This document shows positions 14,666-22,320 of a DNA stretch of 22,320 bases, piece by piece. A program made the translations under genes and the position numbers. Each line of letters begins with the position of its first letter. Position 1 is the stretch's first letter. The notes under the pieces were generated by a model. That model had not been told where the DNA came from and ran no database searches. It saw nothing but the letters and a program-made list of their open reading frames with translations. The stretch comes from Firmicutes bacterium HGW-Firmicutes-10 (GTDB lineage Bacteria > Bacillota_I > Bacilli_A > Erysipelotrichales > Erysipelotrichaceae): the NCBI GenBank assembly GCA_002841605.1, contig PHAF01000011.1, forward strand, positions 1-22,320. Direction: 5' to 3'.

Positions 14666-17230
14666 CTAGATATCCATCTTTAAAGCATCCACAATATTAT
14701 CGCTCCGAATTCTTGCTACTGAATATGACATGGTTATGAATACGAGAGTAAAGATAAGTAATGTCACAAAAACAAAGCTTCCATAGGGAATCTGTACATC
14801 CACAATAAATCCATCAGACATCGTTTGATTGATCAACGCAATGATAAGTAATGATATAGGAAATCCAAACATTAACGAACTCAATCCGTAGAACACACTT
14901 TCAAAGCGCACCATTTTGTCAAAGCTCTGGGGTGTCATTCCTACCGATCGCAACATAGCAAACTCTTTTCTGCGCAGCTGTACGTTTGTGGTTATCGTAT
15001 TGATGATGTTCATTACACTAATTAGTGAGATAAGGATGATGAAACCATAGACAAAGACTTCCATCACCAAAATAGTGTTTGATATGTTTCGATACTCGGA
15101 TTTCATATTATTTATAAAAAAACGAACTCCATCAGATTCATTAAGATACTCTCTGATTTCTACTTCATGCAACTGATCATTCTTAGATTCCATGTATATA
15201 TCATAGCGAAGGATTTCGTTGTCCATCAAAGATGCAACTGACTCTTGATTGGTTATAAGAACGACTCTAAAAAACATACTGGCGGAGTATCCCATAGGTG
15301 CCTTGTCGGTAAAAGATACAATATTTAGCTTCGTGTTCTTTGTGATTTCACCACTTTCAGAATGCGTAAGTTCAACATTAACTGTGAAGGGATTTTCATC
15401 CAAGACTTTGCCTGTATAGCGCTTGTTATTATAACTGTCCTTAGCTATATTTAGTGCTATAACATTATTAGAGTCTTTGGTAAACATGGATGGATTCCCA
15501 TTAATCTGCTCTAGAAAACTATTAAAGGAAATGTCGTCTATTACGATTATAGGAAGTTGTAGTGATTTAGCAAGAAATCCTTCATTGTATAACTGTTGAG
15601 TTATCGGTGCAATTGGTAATTCCTCATAGTATGAACGGGCAGAAATGATGCGAGAGGACTGAAACTTATTAACATAATCAGAATTTCTTAGTCTGTCGAT
15701 ACGAGTTGTGGCCGATTCGGCAGTACTATCCAGTAATTGCACGTACAAATCGTAGTTGGTATTTTCATACTCCACCTTCGCAAGACCGAAAAGCGAACTC
15801 ATAAAGTAACTAACGGATATAAATAGCACAATACTGACTGTCAAAGAAATGACTGTTGATCTGAATCTCTTTTTGCTTCTCTTCAAATTCTTTAAAGCCA
15901 GATCACCCTCGAGTCCGAATATCCAACGAATCCAACGTGGTGTTTTGATTGATCTTGCGCTGATTTTTATATCTTTTCGCTGCATGAGAGAGTCCATAAT
16001 ACTGATATGTGATGCTCGCAAAGCCGGAATCCAAACAGAGAGAGCAATTGTAATGATGGAAATACCTGTTGCAGCGAAGATGAGCTGCCACCACACTACT
16101 AACTTTAAGGTCGCTGAGGTTGTAACAAAGGATCTAAATAAGGGCTCAACAAAGGTTAGTGTCAATGAAATCCCGATAATCCCGAATAATATCCCGACTG
16201 GGATGGCAAACATTGAGAGATAGAATGCTTCCAGAAAAACATTTGACCGCTTCTGTGCCTTTGTCGCTCCGAGACTGGAAAGCATCCCTAATTGTCGTGT
16301 CCGTTGAGATAATGATATCGAAAATGAATTGTAGATTAATGCAATCGATGCAACCATAACAATCATCACAATAATAGCTATCAATCCAGCCAACGCTGTA
16401 GAGATTTCTTGATTATCAATCATCCCGTAATACCGCAATAATGAACTATTTACAGTCATACTCATATTTTCAGAGTTTTTATATACTTCTTTCATTTCTA
16501 TCAAAGTACTTTGACGCAAGGGAGTGAGTTTGATAGAAACTATAGGATCATAATGTGCAGCTAGTGATGAATCATAAAAAGTGTAAGCATTAATCGCCGG
16601 TATATAGGTTTTTGAACTGTCCTCAATGATACCAACAAGTGTGAATCGATAATCAACCGCTTGTTCAAGAATTTCAACGGTTTCTGTGATAGTACCATCA
16701 CTTGCGATGTCTTGCGTTCTCATGTATCCAAACTCCGCCGGAACTACTTCTCCATTAAGTGTTCTCAATGATAAATTCAAAGTGATTTGATCACCAATTT
16801 TATACGCTTTCGCCTGCTCTTCGGTCATCACGATCTCACCTTTAGCAAGTGGAAATCTTCCTTTTATTACCCGAATGTATTGTTGTATAAATCCTGGCGA
16901 ATCTAAAGCAGTCACTTGCAGATATGGTTTGCTTGACTGATCTGGATCATTAACTTGAACAAACCCTAAGACCTGTTGCCATGATGCCGTATCAACAAAA
17001 GGCTGATCGACCTTCATCTTCAGTTCGTTTTGATCAGGATGTTGCAAACGAACATGCCAATCACCATTTCCAATCTTCTCATTTTCAATAATGTACGATA
17101 AAAAACTGGATGTTAATGTTGCGATAGCACTCAACATTGCGACCGAGATAATAATTCCGATGGCTGTCACAAGGGTCCATCGGCGATTATTCTTCATGCT
17201 TGCTAAAGTGAATTTCTTGATGATGTTCAT
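14666..17230 (-). CDS. MacB/FtsX-family ABC permease with two large extracellular domains
   Basis: This 854-residue permease has a duplicated plan. Helix 1 lies near 19-48, followed by an extracellular domain (about 50-270) and three helices (about 277-305, 335-362, 376-404). A second helix near 456-483 follows, then another extracellular domain and three C-terminal helices. The two cytoplasmic motifs RQLGMLSSLGATKAQ and RKEFAMLRSVGMTPQ after the second helix of each half are FtsX coupling elements. This 4+4 layout differs from the 10-helix BceB type. It overlaps its ATPase by four bases. The family includes mechanotransmitters and exporters of peptides or lipoproteins; linkage to a two-component system suggests an envelope-stress or antimicrobial-peptide role, unproven. 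Confidence 0.9.
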   Translation of the reverse strand: MNIIKKFTLASMKNNRRWTLVTAIGIIISVAMLSAIATLTSSFLSYIIENEKIGNGDWHVRLQHPDQNELKMKVDQPFVDTASWQQVLGFVQVNDPDQSSKPYLQVTALDSPGFIQQYIRVIKGRFPLAKGEIVMTEEQAKAYKIGDQITLNLSLRTLNGEVVPAEFGYMRTQDIASDGTITETVEILEQAVDYRFTLVGIIEDSSKTYIPAINAYTFYDSSLAAHYDPIVSIKLTPLRQSTLIEMKEVYKNSENMSMTVNSSLLRYYGMIDNQEISTALAGLIAIIVMIVMVASIALIYNSFSISLSQRTRQLGMLSSLGATKAQKRSNVFLEAFYLSMFAIPVGILFGIIGISLTLTFVEPLFRSFVTTSATLKLVVWWQLIFAATGISIITIALSVWIPALRASHISIMDSLMQRKDIKISARSIKTPRWIRWIFGLEGDLALKNLKRSKKRFRSTVISLTVSIVLFISVSYFMSSLFGLAKVEYENTNYDLYVQLLDSTAESATTRIDRLRNSDYVNKFQSSRIISARSYYEELPIAPITQQLYNEGFLAKSLQLPIIVIDDISFNSFLEQINGNPSMFTKDSNNVIALNIAKDSYNNKRYTGKVLDENPFTVNVELTHSESGEITKNTKLNIVSFTDKAPMGYSASMFFRVVLITNQESVASLMDNEILRYDIYMESKNDQLHEVEIREYLNESDGVRFFINNMKSEYRNISNTILVMEVFVYGFIILISLISVMNIINTITTNVQLRRKEFAMLRSVGMTPQSFDKMVRFESVFYGLSSLMFGFPISLLIIALINQTMSDGFIVDVQIPYGSFVFVTLLIFTLVFITMSYSVARIRSDNIVDALKMDI

Positions 17231-17910
17231 ATTTTTCTAACCTCATCTGAAATAATTTTTCCATCCTCTAGTGATATTATTCTATCTGCATTCTGAGCAA
17301 TGGTTGCATCGTGGGTAATGATTAAAACAGTCTGCTTATATTTACGATTTAACAGTCTGAAAAGGCTGATGATTTCCGAACTGTTTTGCCTGTCAAGATT
17401 CCCGGTTGGCTCATCCGCCAATACCAGAGCCGGCTGATTAATTAAAGCACGGGCTATTGATACACGCTGTTGTTGACCACCGGAAAGCTGATTAGGCAAG
17501 TGTAACAATCGATTTGAAATGGCCAGTGTTGCCACTAAATCATCGAAATGTTGTTGTGACGGCCGTTGTCGATCGAGAAGTGCTGGTAACATAATATTCT
17601 CCTGAACGTCCAAAATCGGAATCAGGTTATAAAACTGATAGATTAATCCTAAGTGCCTCCTTCTGAAAATAGCCAACTTTGACTCATTTAATGCATAAAT
17701 ATCGGTTTGATCCACAAAGACTTTTCCCGATGTCGGTCGGTCAACCCCACCAAGAATATGTAATAGCGTGGACTTTCCGGATCCGGAAGGTCCGACTATT
17801 GCAACAAATTCCCCTTGTTTTACACTAAATGAGACATCATTGAGGGCAATGACTTGTGCTTCTTTAGCACCATATATCTTTGAACAATTTTCAACTCTTA
17901 GAATTTCCAT
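17227..17910 (-). CDS. ABC transporter ATPase of the LolD/MacB type
   Basis: This 227-residue ATPase drives the FtsX-type permease that follows with a four-base overlap. Walker A GPSGSGKS lies at 40-47, the Q-loop at YQFYNLIP, the signature LSGGQQQRVSIARAL at 142-156, and Walker B LVLADEPTGNLD at about 162-173, whose GNLD ending is characteristic of the LolD/MacB/BceA group. A GTG at 17928 would extend the frame by six residues, but AGAGGAG lies between it and the ATG at 17910, which I take as the start. It follows the kinase gene after 57 bases containing part of a large hairpin. Confidence 0.95.
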   Translation of the reverse strand: MEILRVENCSKIYGAKEAQVIALNDVSFSVKQGEFVAIVGPSGSGKSTLLHILGGVDRPTSGKVFVDQTDIYALNESKLAIFRRRHLGLIYQFYNLIPILDVQENIMLPALLDRQRPSQQHFDDLVATLAISNRLLHLPNQLSGGQQQRVSIARALINQPALVLADEPTGNLDRQNSSEIISLFRLLNRKYKQTVLIITHDATIAQNADRIISLEDGKIISDEVRKI

Positions 17911-17945
17911 AAGTAATCTCCTCTTCACTTAAATTCTAACTATAT

Positions 17946-17990
17946 AAAATGACGATTCGATGACTTATTAAGTGACTGAATCGTCATTTT
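17946..17990 (-). terminator. 13-bp perfect inverted repeat at the kinase/transporter junction (partial terminator or operator)
   Basis: AAAATGACGATTC (17946-17958) and GAATCGTCATTTT (17978-17990) are perfect reverse complements separated by 19 bases, which contain a small inner repeat ACTT-AAT-AAGT. One arm lies in the last codons of the kinase gene and the stop is in the loop. On the minus strand the second arm ends in TTTT but no long T-run follows, so it may be a weak terminator, an mRNA-processing hairpin or a protein site. Confidence 0.6.
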
Positions 17991-18987
17991 CTGACTGAAA
18001 AGGTAGTGTAATGGTAAATGTCGTGTGGTTCTTCGCGCTTGTAACATCAATAAAGCCATTTTGTTGTTCAATGATTTGCTTTGACAAGGATAACCCGATC
18101 CCAACAGAATCGTAAAACGCATCTTTACTCTTATAAAATCTCGTGAATATCTTATGCAGATCCTCTGGAGCAATTGTGTTGCCGACATTTGTGATTTGTA
18201 TCTGATAACCCAGCGAACCTTTCTTGATGACAAAGTTAATCAGAGTGTTCGGTTGGCTGTGTTCGATTGCATTCTTAAGAATGTTGTTTATTGCTTCTTG
18301 AGTCCAGTTTTTATCACAATATATCTTGTCTGTCAGAATCTCCGTGTTGATACTTGTCGATTGAATGTCCATCAGAATATCCAATGAACTTTGCGATTCT
18401 AGCGCTAACTGGCTGGCATTTACCCACTCTTTGGTAAATTTAACCGTCTCCGATTCTAGTCTTGACATCTTAAGCAGTGAGTTGATCAAGCTTTTCATAC
18501 GGTGAAGTTGTTGTAAGGACTGAGACATGAACAACTCTCGCTTATGCTCATCCAGTAATGGATCTCTCATCAAATCAAACATCATATAAAGTGAAGTCAG
18601 CGGGGTTTTCAGCTGATGGGATATGTCCGCAAGTGATTTAGACAATGATTCCTTATCTTGCTGTAATTGCTGATTCTGTTGGCGAATCGATACTGTAAGT
18701 TTATAAAGTTCACTTTGAAGAATTGAAAGTTCTCCTTCTAAAAGATCTTCAAATGATAGTTTTGCTTTCCCAAGACTCAACTCTCTTAAGTATTGATTGA
18801 GCTTCTCCAATTTTTTATATCTTAAAAAGGATAATAAAGTAAAAAGGATTCCTACAAGAAGCGAATATATCAAAAAAATGTATATGGCAAGGTCATCCGA
18901 GACAATCAAGGCAAAAATTGATAAAACAGTCAGTGTAAGCCAACCGAATAGGAAAACTCTAATTTCGCCATTTCTTAAGATTTTCAT
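17968..18987 (-). CDS. Sensor histidine kinase, intramembrane-sensing type
   Basis: This 339-residue kinase has two N-terminal helices (about 11-29 and 33-55) joined by only a few residues, so there is no extracellular sensor domain. It likely senses within the membrane or through a partner transporter. A coiled linker (about 85-115) leads to the phospho-acceptor H124 in DISHQLKTPLTSL. The N box QEAINNILKNAIEHS and the G box DSVGIGLSLSKQIIEQQNG are present. It overlaps the response regulator gene by four bases (ATGA) and lies upstream of an ABC transporter, as in peptide-sensing modules. The H box differs from the BceS form. Confidence 0.93.
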   Translation of the reverse strand: MKILRNGEIRVFLFGWLTLTVLSIFALIVSDDLAIYIFLIYSLLVGILFTLLSFLRYKKLEKLNQYLRELSLGKAKLSFEDLLEGELSILQSELYKLTVSIRQQNQQLQQDKESLSKSLADISHQLKTPLTSLYMMFDLMRDPLLDEHKRELFMSQSLQQLHRMKSLINSLLKMSRLESETVKFTKEWVNASQLALESQSSLDILMDIQSTSINTEILTDKIYCDKNWTQEAINNILKNAIEHSQPNTLINFVIKKGSLGYQIQITNVGNTIAPEDLHKIFTRFYKSKDAFYDSVGIGLSLSKQIIEQQNGFIDVTSAKNHTTFTITLPFQSENDDSVT

Positions 18988-19655
18988 ACAATCTTATATC
19001 CCAAACCACGTACAGTAAAGATGATCTTCGGTACCAATGGATCATCCTCGATTTTCTCACGTAAACGCTTGATATATACCGTCAATGTATTGTCATTTAC
19101 AAAACTACCGCCAATGTCCCAAATGCTTTCCAAAAGCTGATTTCGATCAAGCATCTGTCCTCGATGTGATGCCAGAATTACCAAAAGCCGATATTCCAGC
19201 GCACTGAGAAATACTTCTTTCCCTGCTTTTGTGACACGAGCAGCTTTGGTATCAATCACTATGTCTTCAATATAAATTAAAGATTCTTCTTTCGGTTGAT
19301 TCCGATTAATTACATTTTTGACCCTTAAAAGTAACTCTTTTAAGCGAAAAGGTTTCAATACATAGTCATCCGCTCCGAGTTGAAGCCCCATCACGATATT
19401 CACCTCATCATCAGCTGCACTTAAAAAGATAACCGGCGAGTTAGTTGCGGACTTAATTCTTCTACAAAGATCATATCCTGTACCATCGGGTAAAGATACA
19501 TCCAATATCGCCAAATCAAAGACATTCTTGTCTATGAACTCTTGCGCTTGCTTCACAGAATTGGCTACCTCTACCAGGTAGTTTTCCTGTTGCAAAGAAA
19601 ACTGCAATCCTAAGGCAATCGTCGCATCATCCTCTACAATCAGAATCTTTTTCAT
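18984..19655 (-). CDS. OmpR/PhoB-family response regulator
   Basis: This 223-residue regulator has a receiver domain with acidic pair E8-D9-D10, phospho-acceptor D52 in LAILDVSLPDG, S79 and K101 in VLKPFR. A C-terminal winged helix follows (about 130-223), with ALEYRLLVILASHRGQMLDRNQLL and TLTVYIKRLREKIEDDP, then VRGLGYKI. Its partner kinase follows with a four-base overlap. A GTG at 19667 is in frame, but GGAGG lies between it and the ATG at 19655, which sets the start. Likely targets are its own promoter and the ABC genes downstream. Confidence 0.95.
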   Translation of the reverse strand: MKKILIVEDDATIALGLQFSLQQENYLVEVANSVKQAQEFIDKNVFDLAILDVSLPDGTGYDLCRRIKSATNSPVIFLSAADDEVNIVMGLQLGADDYVLKPFRLKELLLRVKNVINRNQPKEESLIYIEDIVIDTKAARVTKAGKEVFLSALEYRLLVILASHRGQMLDRNQLLESIWDIGGSFVNDNTLTVYIKRLREKIEDDPLVPKIIFTVRGLGYKIV

Positions 19656-19689
19656 GTCGACCTCCACTCAATTCAGAATTCGTAAATTC

Positions 19690-19725
19690 ATTATAACAGT
19701 TATATCCTTATTTTAGACTATAGTC
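19690..19725 (-). promoter_or_regulatory. Regulator promoter with an overlapping palindrome
   Basis: On the minus strand TATAAT (19695-19690) is a perfect -10, but the -35 position has only a poor match (GTCTAA). A perfect 10-base palindrome GACTATAGTC (19716-19725) overlaps that -35 region. A weak -35 plus an operator-like palindrome suggests activator or feedback control. Confidence 0.5.
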
Positions 19726-19730
19726 CAAAC

Positions 19731-19750
19731 AAAAACTCCCTTTCGGGAGT
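19731..19750 (-). terminator. Intrinsic terminator after lysS
   Basis: On the minus strand ACTCCC-GAAA-GGGAGT is followed by TTTTGTTT, 7 bases after the lysS stop. It isolates lysS from the two-component operon. Confidence 0.88.
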
Positions 19751-19757
19751 AGGTTTT

Positions 19758-21251
19758 TTACTGAGAGCGATGACGCATGTGAGGGAACAGAATGACTTCA
19801 CGAATGGTTTCGGAATTTGTCAGCAACATGACGAAGCGGTCGATTCCAAACCCTAATCCACCGGTTGGAGGCATGCCATATTCCAACGCCTCAACAAAGT
19901 CGATATCCATTTCATTGGCTTCCTGATTGCCCAAATCTTTCTCTTTGAGTTGTTCCTCAAAGCGTAGGCGCTGATCGATCGGATCATTGAGTTCACTGAA
20001 AGCATTGGCATATTCGCGTCCGTCAATAAACAATTCAAAACGATCGGTAAAGCGTGGATCTTTTTCGTTCTTCTTAGCCAAGGGTGAAATCTCGATCGGA
20101 TGTCCGTAGACAAACGTCGGTTGAACCATTTTCTCCTCCGCAAAAGCTTCAAAGAATAAGTTGACGATATGACCGAAGCTGTGTTGATGTTTCAATACTT
20201 CGACATTGTGAGCTTTGGCAAGGGCGAGGGCTTCATCCAGACTGGTTACAGCGTAGAAGTCAACACCGGTTGCTTCTTTGATGGCATCAACCATGTGAAT
20301 GCGACGGTAAGGACCTTTGAGTGAGATTTCCTTTTCTCCCCATTGGATAGCTGTAGTCTTCAGCGTCTGCATCGCCACAAACTCGACCAGCCCTTCTATC
20401 GTATCCATCATGCCTTCCATATCGGAATAAGCCACATAAGCTTCGACTGTAGTAAATTCCGGATTATGTTTCGGACTCATGCCTTCATTACGGAACAGAC
20501 GTCCGATTTCATATACACCTTCAAGACCCCCGACGATCAACCGCTTCAATGGCAGTTCGGTGGCGATACGAAGGTAAAAGTCCATATCCAAGGTATTGTG
20601 ATGGGTAACAAACGGACGAGCCGCTGCACCTCCAAGAATCGGTGTCAGCACCGGAGTTTCAACTTCAATCAATCCCTGACCATCAAAATAGTTCTGAATC
20701 GCACGGATAATCCGCGGACGCAAAATCGCAATTTCTCTGGCTTTTTCATTGGTAATCAAGTCGACATAACGACGACGATAACGCTCTTCGACATCCGTCA
20801 AACCATGAAATTTATCCGGCAACGGACGAAGAGCTTTGGTTAAGTGAGTAATGGTTTCGGCTTTTACGGAAAGTTCTCCGTGATTGGTACGGAAAACATC
20901 ACCTTCAATGCCGACCATATCGCCCAAATCCGCATCCATGAAATATTCAAACCAAAAATCACCGACGGTATCTTTGCGTACATAAACCTGAATTTGTCCG
21001 TCACGGTCAAGAATATGCATAAATCCCGCTTTGCCCATCAGACGTTTGGTCATGATGCGTCCGGCGATTTTCACCCGGACATCGGTCATTTCATGGATTT
21101 CTTCTTTACTGAAAGCATCGAATTTCTCGATGATTTCCTTGCTGTGATGAGTTTGTTGGTAGGCAGTGCCAAAAGGATCGATCCCCTTGTTACGCAATTC
21201 CTCCATTTTCTGGCGTCGAATGATTTCTTGTTCGCTTAATCCGTTGCTCAT
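19758..21251 (-). CDS. lysS: Lysyl-tRNA synthetase, class II
   Basis: LysS charges tRNA-Lys. The N-terminal OB-fold anticodon domain (about residues 50-145) includes KIAGRIMTKRLMGKAGFMHI. The catalytic core has motif 2 RLFRNEGMSPKHNPEFTTVE and motif 3 GLGFGIDRFVMLL at 465-477. The length, 497 residues, is standard. An in-frame GTG at 21263 would add four residues. I prefer the ATG at 21251, preceded by a modest GTGAG site, because it gives the commoner N-terminal length. It lies 15 bases after dusB, as in the conserved dusB-lysS pair. Confidence 0.97.
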   Translation of the reverse strand: MSNGLSEQEIIRRQKMEELRNKGIDPFGTAYQQTHHSKEIIEKFDAFSKEEIHEMTDVRVKIAGRIMTKRLMGKAGFMHILDRDGQIQVYVRKDTVGDFWFEYFMDADLGDMVGIEGDVFRTNHGELSVKAETITHLTKALRPLPDKFHGLTDVEERYRRRYVDLITNEKAREIAILRPRIIRAIQNYFDGQGLIEVETPVLTPILGGAAARPFVTHHNTLDMDFYLRIATELPLKRLIVGGLEGVYEIGRLFRNEGMSPKHNPEFTTVEAYVAYSDMEGMMDTIEGLVEFVAMQTLKTTAIQWGEKEISLKGPYRRIHMVDAIKEATGVDFYAVTSLDEALALAKAHNVEVLKHQHSFGHIVNLFFEAFAEEKMVQPTFVYGHPIEISPLAKKNEKDPRFTDRFELFIDGREYANAFSELNDPIDQRLRFEEQLKEKDLGNQEANEMDIDFVEALEYGMPPTGGLGFGIDRFVMLLTNSETIREVILFPHMRHRSQ

Positions 21252-21266
21252 GTCTTTACTCACTTT

Positions 21267-22247
21267 CTAAATCAAGTCTTCGATTTCTTTTTGATAATTC
21301 TCTATAATATTAACAAATTGTTGATAGGTCGTCATCTGTGAAAACAGATTTTTAACTTTATGACTGCTTGGCATACCCGCAACATACCAACTTGCATGAC
21401 TTCGCATCTCCCGCATAGCGACATCTTCGCCTTTTAAAGCAACTAACCGCTTTGCATGTGTCAATGCCCATGCGAACCGTTCGTTACGTGCAAATACATA
21501 ATCCGCATTGCCGTTTTCAATGGCAACCAAGATTTCTTTGATCAGCCACGGATTACCCAATACCCCGCGAGCCAACATGATGGCATCGCAACCGGTATAT
21601 TTTAACATATCCAAAGCATCTTGTGCGCGGAAAATATTGCCATTGCCAATGACGGGAATCGATACACTGTCCTTGACCAGTTTAATCAAATCAAGATCGA
21701 TATCTCCTTGATACATTTGTGATCGCGTGCGTCCGTGAACCGCAATGGCGCTGGCACCTGCCTTCTCAAGACCGATGGCCAACTCTTTTGCGACGATACT
21801 GTGTTTATCCCATCCGGTACGAATTTTGACTGTGACCGGTTTTTTAACGGCTTTAACGACCTCTTCACAAATCCGAATCGCATGATCCGGAGTTTTTAAC
21901 AAAGATGCTCCGCCATTTCCTTTAACGACTTTGGATACCGGACATCCCATGTTGATATCGATAATATCGCAATCGGTTTTCTGATCCAAAAATACAGCTC
22001 CGGCGACCATGGTATCGATATCTTCACCAAAAATCTGTAAAGACAGAGGATGCTCGTTGGGATCGACTTCACACATACGAATCGTCTTTTCGTTTCCGTA
22101 AAACAATGCTTTATCTGACACCATTTCCGTATAAATCAAACCAGCCCCAAACTCCTTTGCGACAGAGCGAAAAGCCAGATTACTGACTCCGGCCATCGGT
22201 CCAACGACAACTTTATTTTGTATGATGATGTCACGAATGCGCCACAT
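21267..22247 (-). CDS. dusB: tRNA-dihydrouridine synthase DusB
   Basis: Dus enzymes reduce specific uridines of tRNA with FMN and NADPH. The TIM-barrel start VVGPMAGVSNLAFR, the catalytic C102 in NMGCPVSKVVKGNGGASLL, H171 and R173 in VHGRTRSQMYQG, and the phosphate-binding GNGNI (201-205) are all present. The length of 326 residues is normal. The ATG at 22247 is inside the end of hslO, giving a 17-base overlap, with AAAGG about 8 bases upstream. The order hslO-dusB-lysS is typical of Firmicutes. Confidence 0.96.
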   Translation of the reverse strand: MWRIRDIIIQNKVVVGPMAGVSNLAFRSVAKEFGAGLIYTEMVSDKALFYGNEKTIRMCEVDPNEHPLSLQIFGEDIDTMVAGAVFLDQKTDCDIIDINMGCPVSKVVKGNGGASLLKTPDHAIRICEEVVKAVKKPVTVKIRTGWDKHSIVAKELAIGLEKAGASAIAVHGRTRSQMYQGDIDLDLIKLVKDSVSIPVIGNGNIFRAQDALDMLKYTGCDAIMLARGVLGNPWLIKEILVAIENGNADYVFARNERFAWALTHAKRLVALKGEDVAMREMRSHASWYVAGMPSSHKVKNLFSQMTTYQQFVNIIENYQKEIEDLI

Positions 22248-22320
22248 GATCCAAACCTTTCAGAGATAAAATATCTCTTAACTCATCTTCTGAAAATGCA
22301 TAGGTCGTGTTACAGAAGTG
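22231..22320 (-). CDS. hslO: Hsp33 redox-regulated chaperone, C-terminal end only
   Basis: Only the last 29 codons are in the window; the gene begins beyond the right edge. The translation HFCNTTYAFSEDELRDIL matches the C-terminal end of the Hsp33 zinc redox switch, where the last C-x-x-C is followed by Y-x-F and an acidic helix; the first cysteine of that pair falls just outside. The position directly upstream of dusB and lysS agrees with gene order in Bacillus and relatives. The stop TGA overlaps the dusB start region by 17 bases. Confidence 0.8.
   Translation of the reverse strand, partial: HFCNTTYAFSEDELRDILSLKGLDHVAHS

Noticed and set aside
15849..16223. 124-codon plus-strand frame opposite the FtsX-type permease
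   Set aside because: It is antisense to a complete permease and has no ribosome binding site or family features.
20343..20843. 166-codon and neighbouring 131-codon plus-strand frames opposite lysS
   Set aside because: They are shadows of a conserved synthetase gene, without start signals or domains.
1..22320. CRISPR arrays, tRNA or rRNA genes, insertion sequences and phage genes
   Set aside because: None was seen on reading through the sequence; no repeated spacers, cloverleaf-like segments or transposase/integrase motifs were found.

Overview
The window reads as a chromosomal segment of a moderately AT-rich, low-GC Gram-positive bacterium. Standard Shine-Dalgarno sites precede nearly every gene, UGA is a stop, and two syntenic blocks typical of Firmicutes are present: rpsF-ssb-rpsR with gdpP-rplI-dnaB, and hslO-dusB-lysS. 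An Erysipelotrichia-like lineage is my best guess from gene order and protein style, but this is inference only. No rRNA, tRNA, CRISPR array, transposase or integrase was seen.

Left block (1-6945, all minus strand, so it reads right to left). ispD (MEP isoprenoid pathway) ends in a terminator. A near-consensus promoter then drives rpsF-ssb-rpsR through a leader that can hide the rpsF ribosome binding site. A strong hairpin terminator follows rpsR, yet the next genes (DUF2232 membrane protein, gdpP, rplI, dnaB and a secreted or anchored protein cut by the window edge) are packed so tightly that they probably depend on readthrough.

Middle block (about 7021-12731, plus strand). This is a coherent vitamin B12 module. 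A promoter and a full cobalamin riboswitch, with a matching L5/L13 kissing loop and a terminator next to the ribosome binding site, control three overlapping or abutting genes. These are a membrane-anchored DUF4430 (transcobalamin-like) protein, an ECF-type S component and a short, divergent PduO-type cobalamin adenosyltransferase. Directly downstream lies the main likely consumer of the cofactor, a class II adenosylcobalamin-dependent ribonucleotide reductase (nrdJ). A lipoprotein of the PQQ-dependent sugar dehydrogenase fold follows, ending at a bidirectional terminator.

Right block (12759-22320, minus strand). It holds a DrrAB-like ABC exporter with its own promoter, and a two-component system with a MacB/FtsX-type ABC transporter: an OmpR-type regulator, an intramembrane-type sensor kinase, an ATPase and a large 8-helix permease. 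The conserved lysS, dusB and the tail of hslO complete the block. A 13-bp perfect inverted repeat separates the kinase from the transporter genes, and a palindrome overlaps the regulator's promoter; both suggest regulated expression.

The most interesting part is the B12 module, particularly the DUF4430/S-component pair as a candidate B12 capture and uptake unit with a divergent adenosyltransferase.
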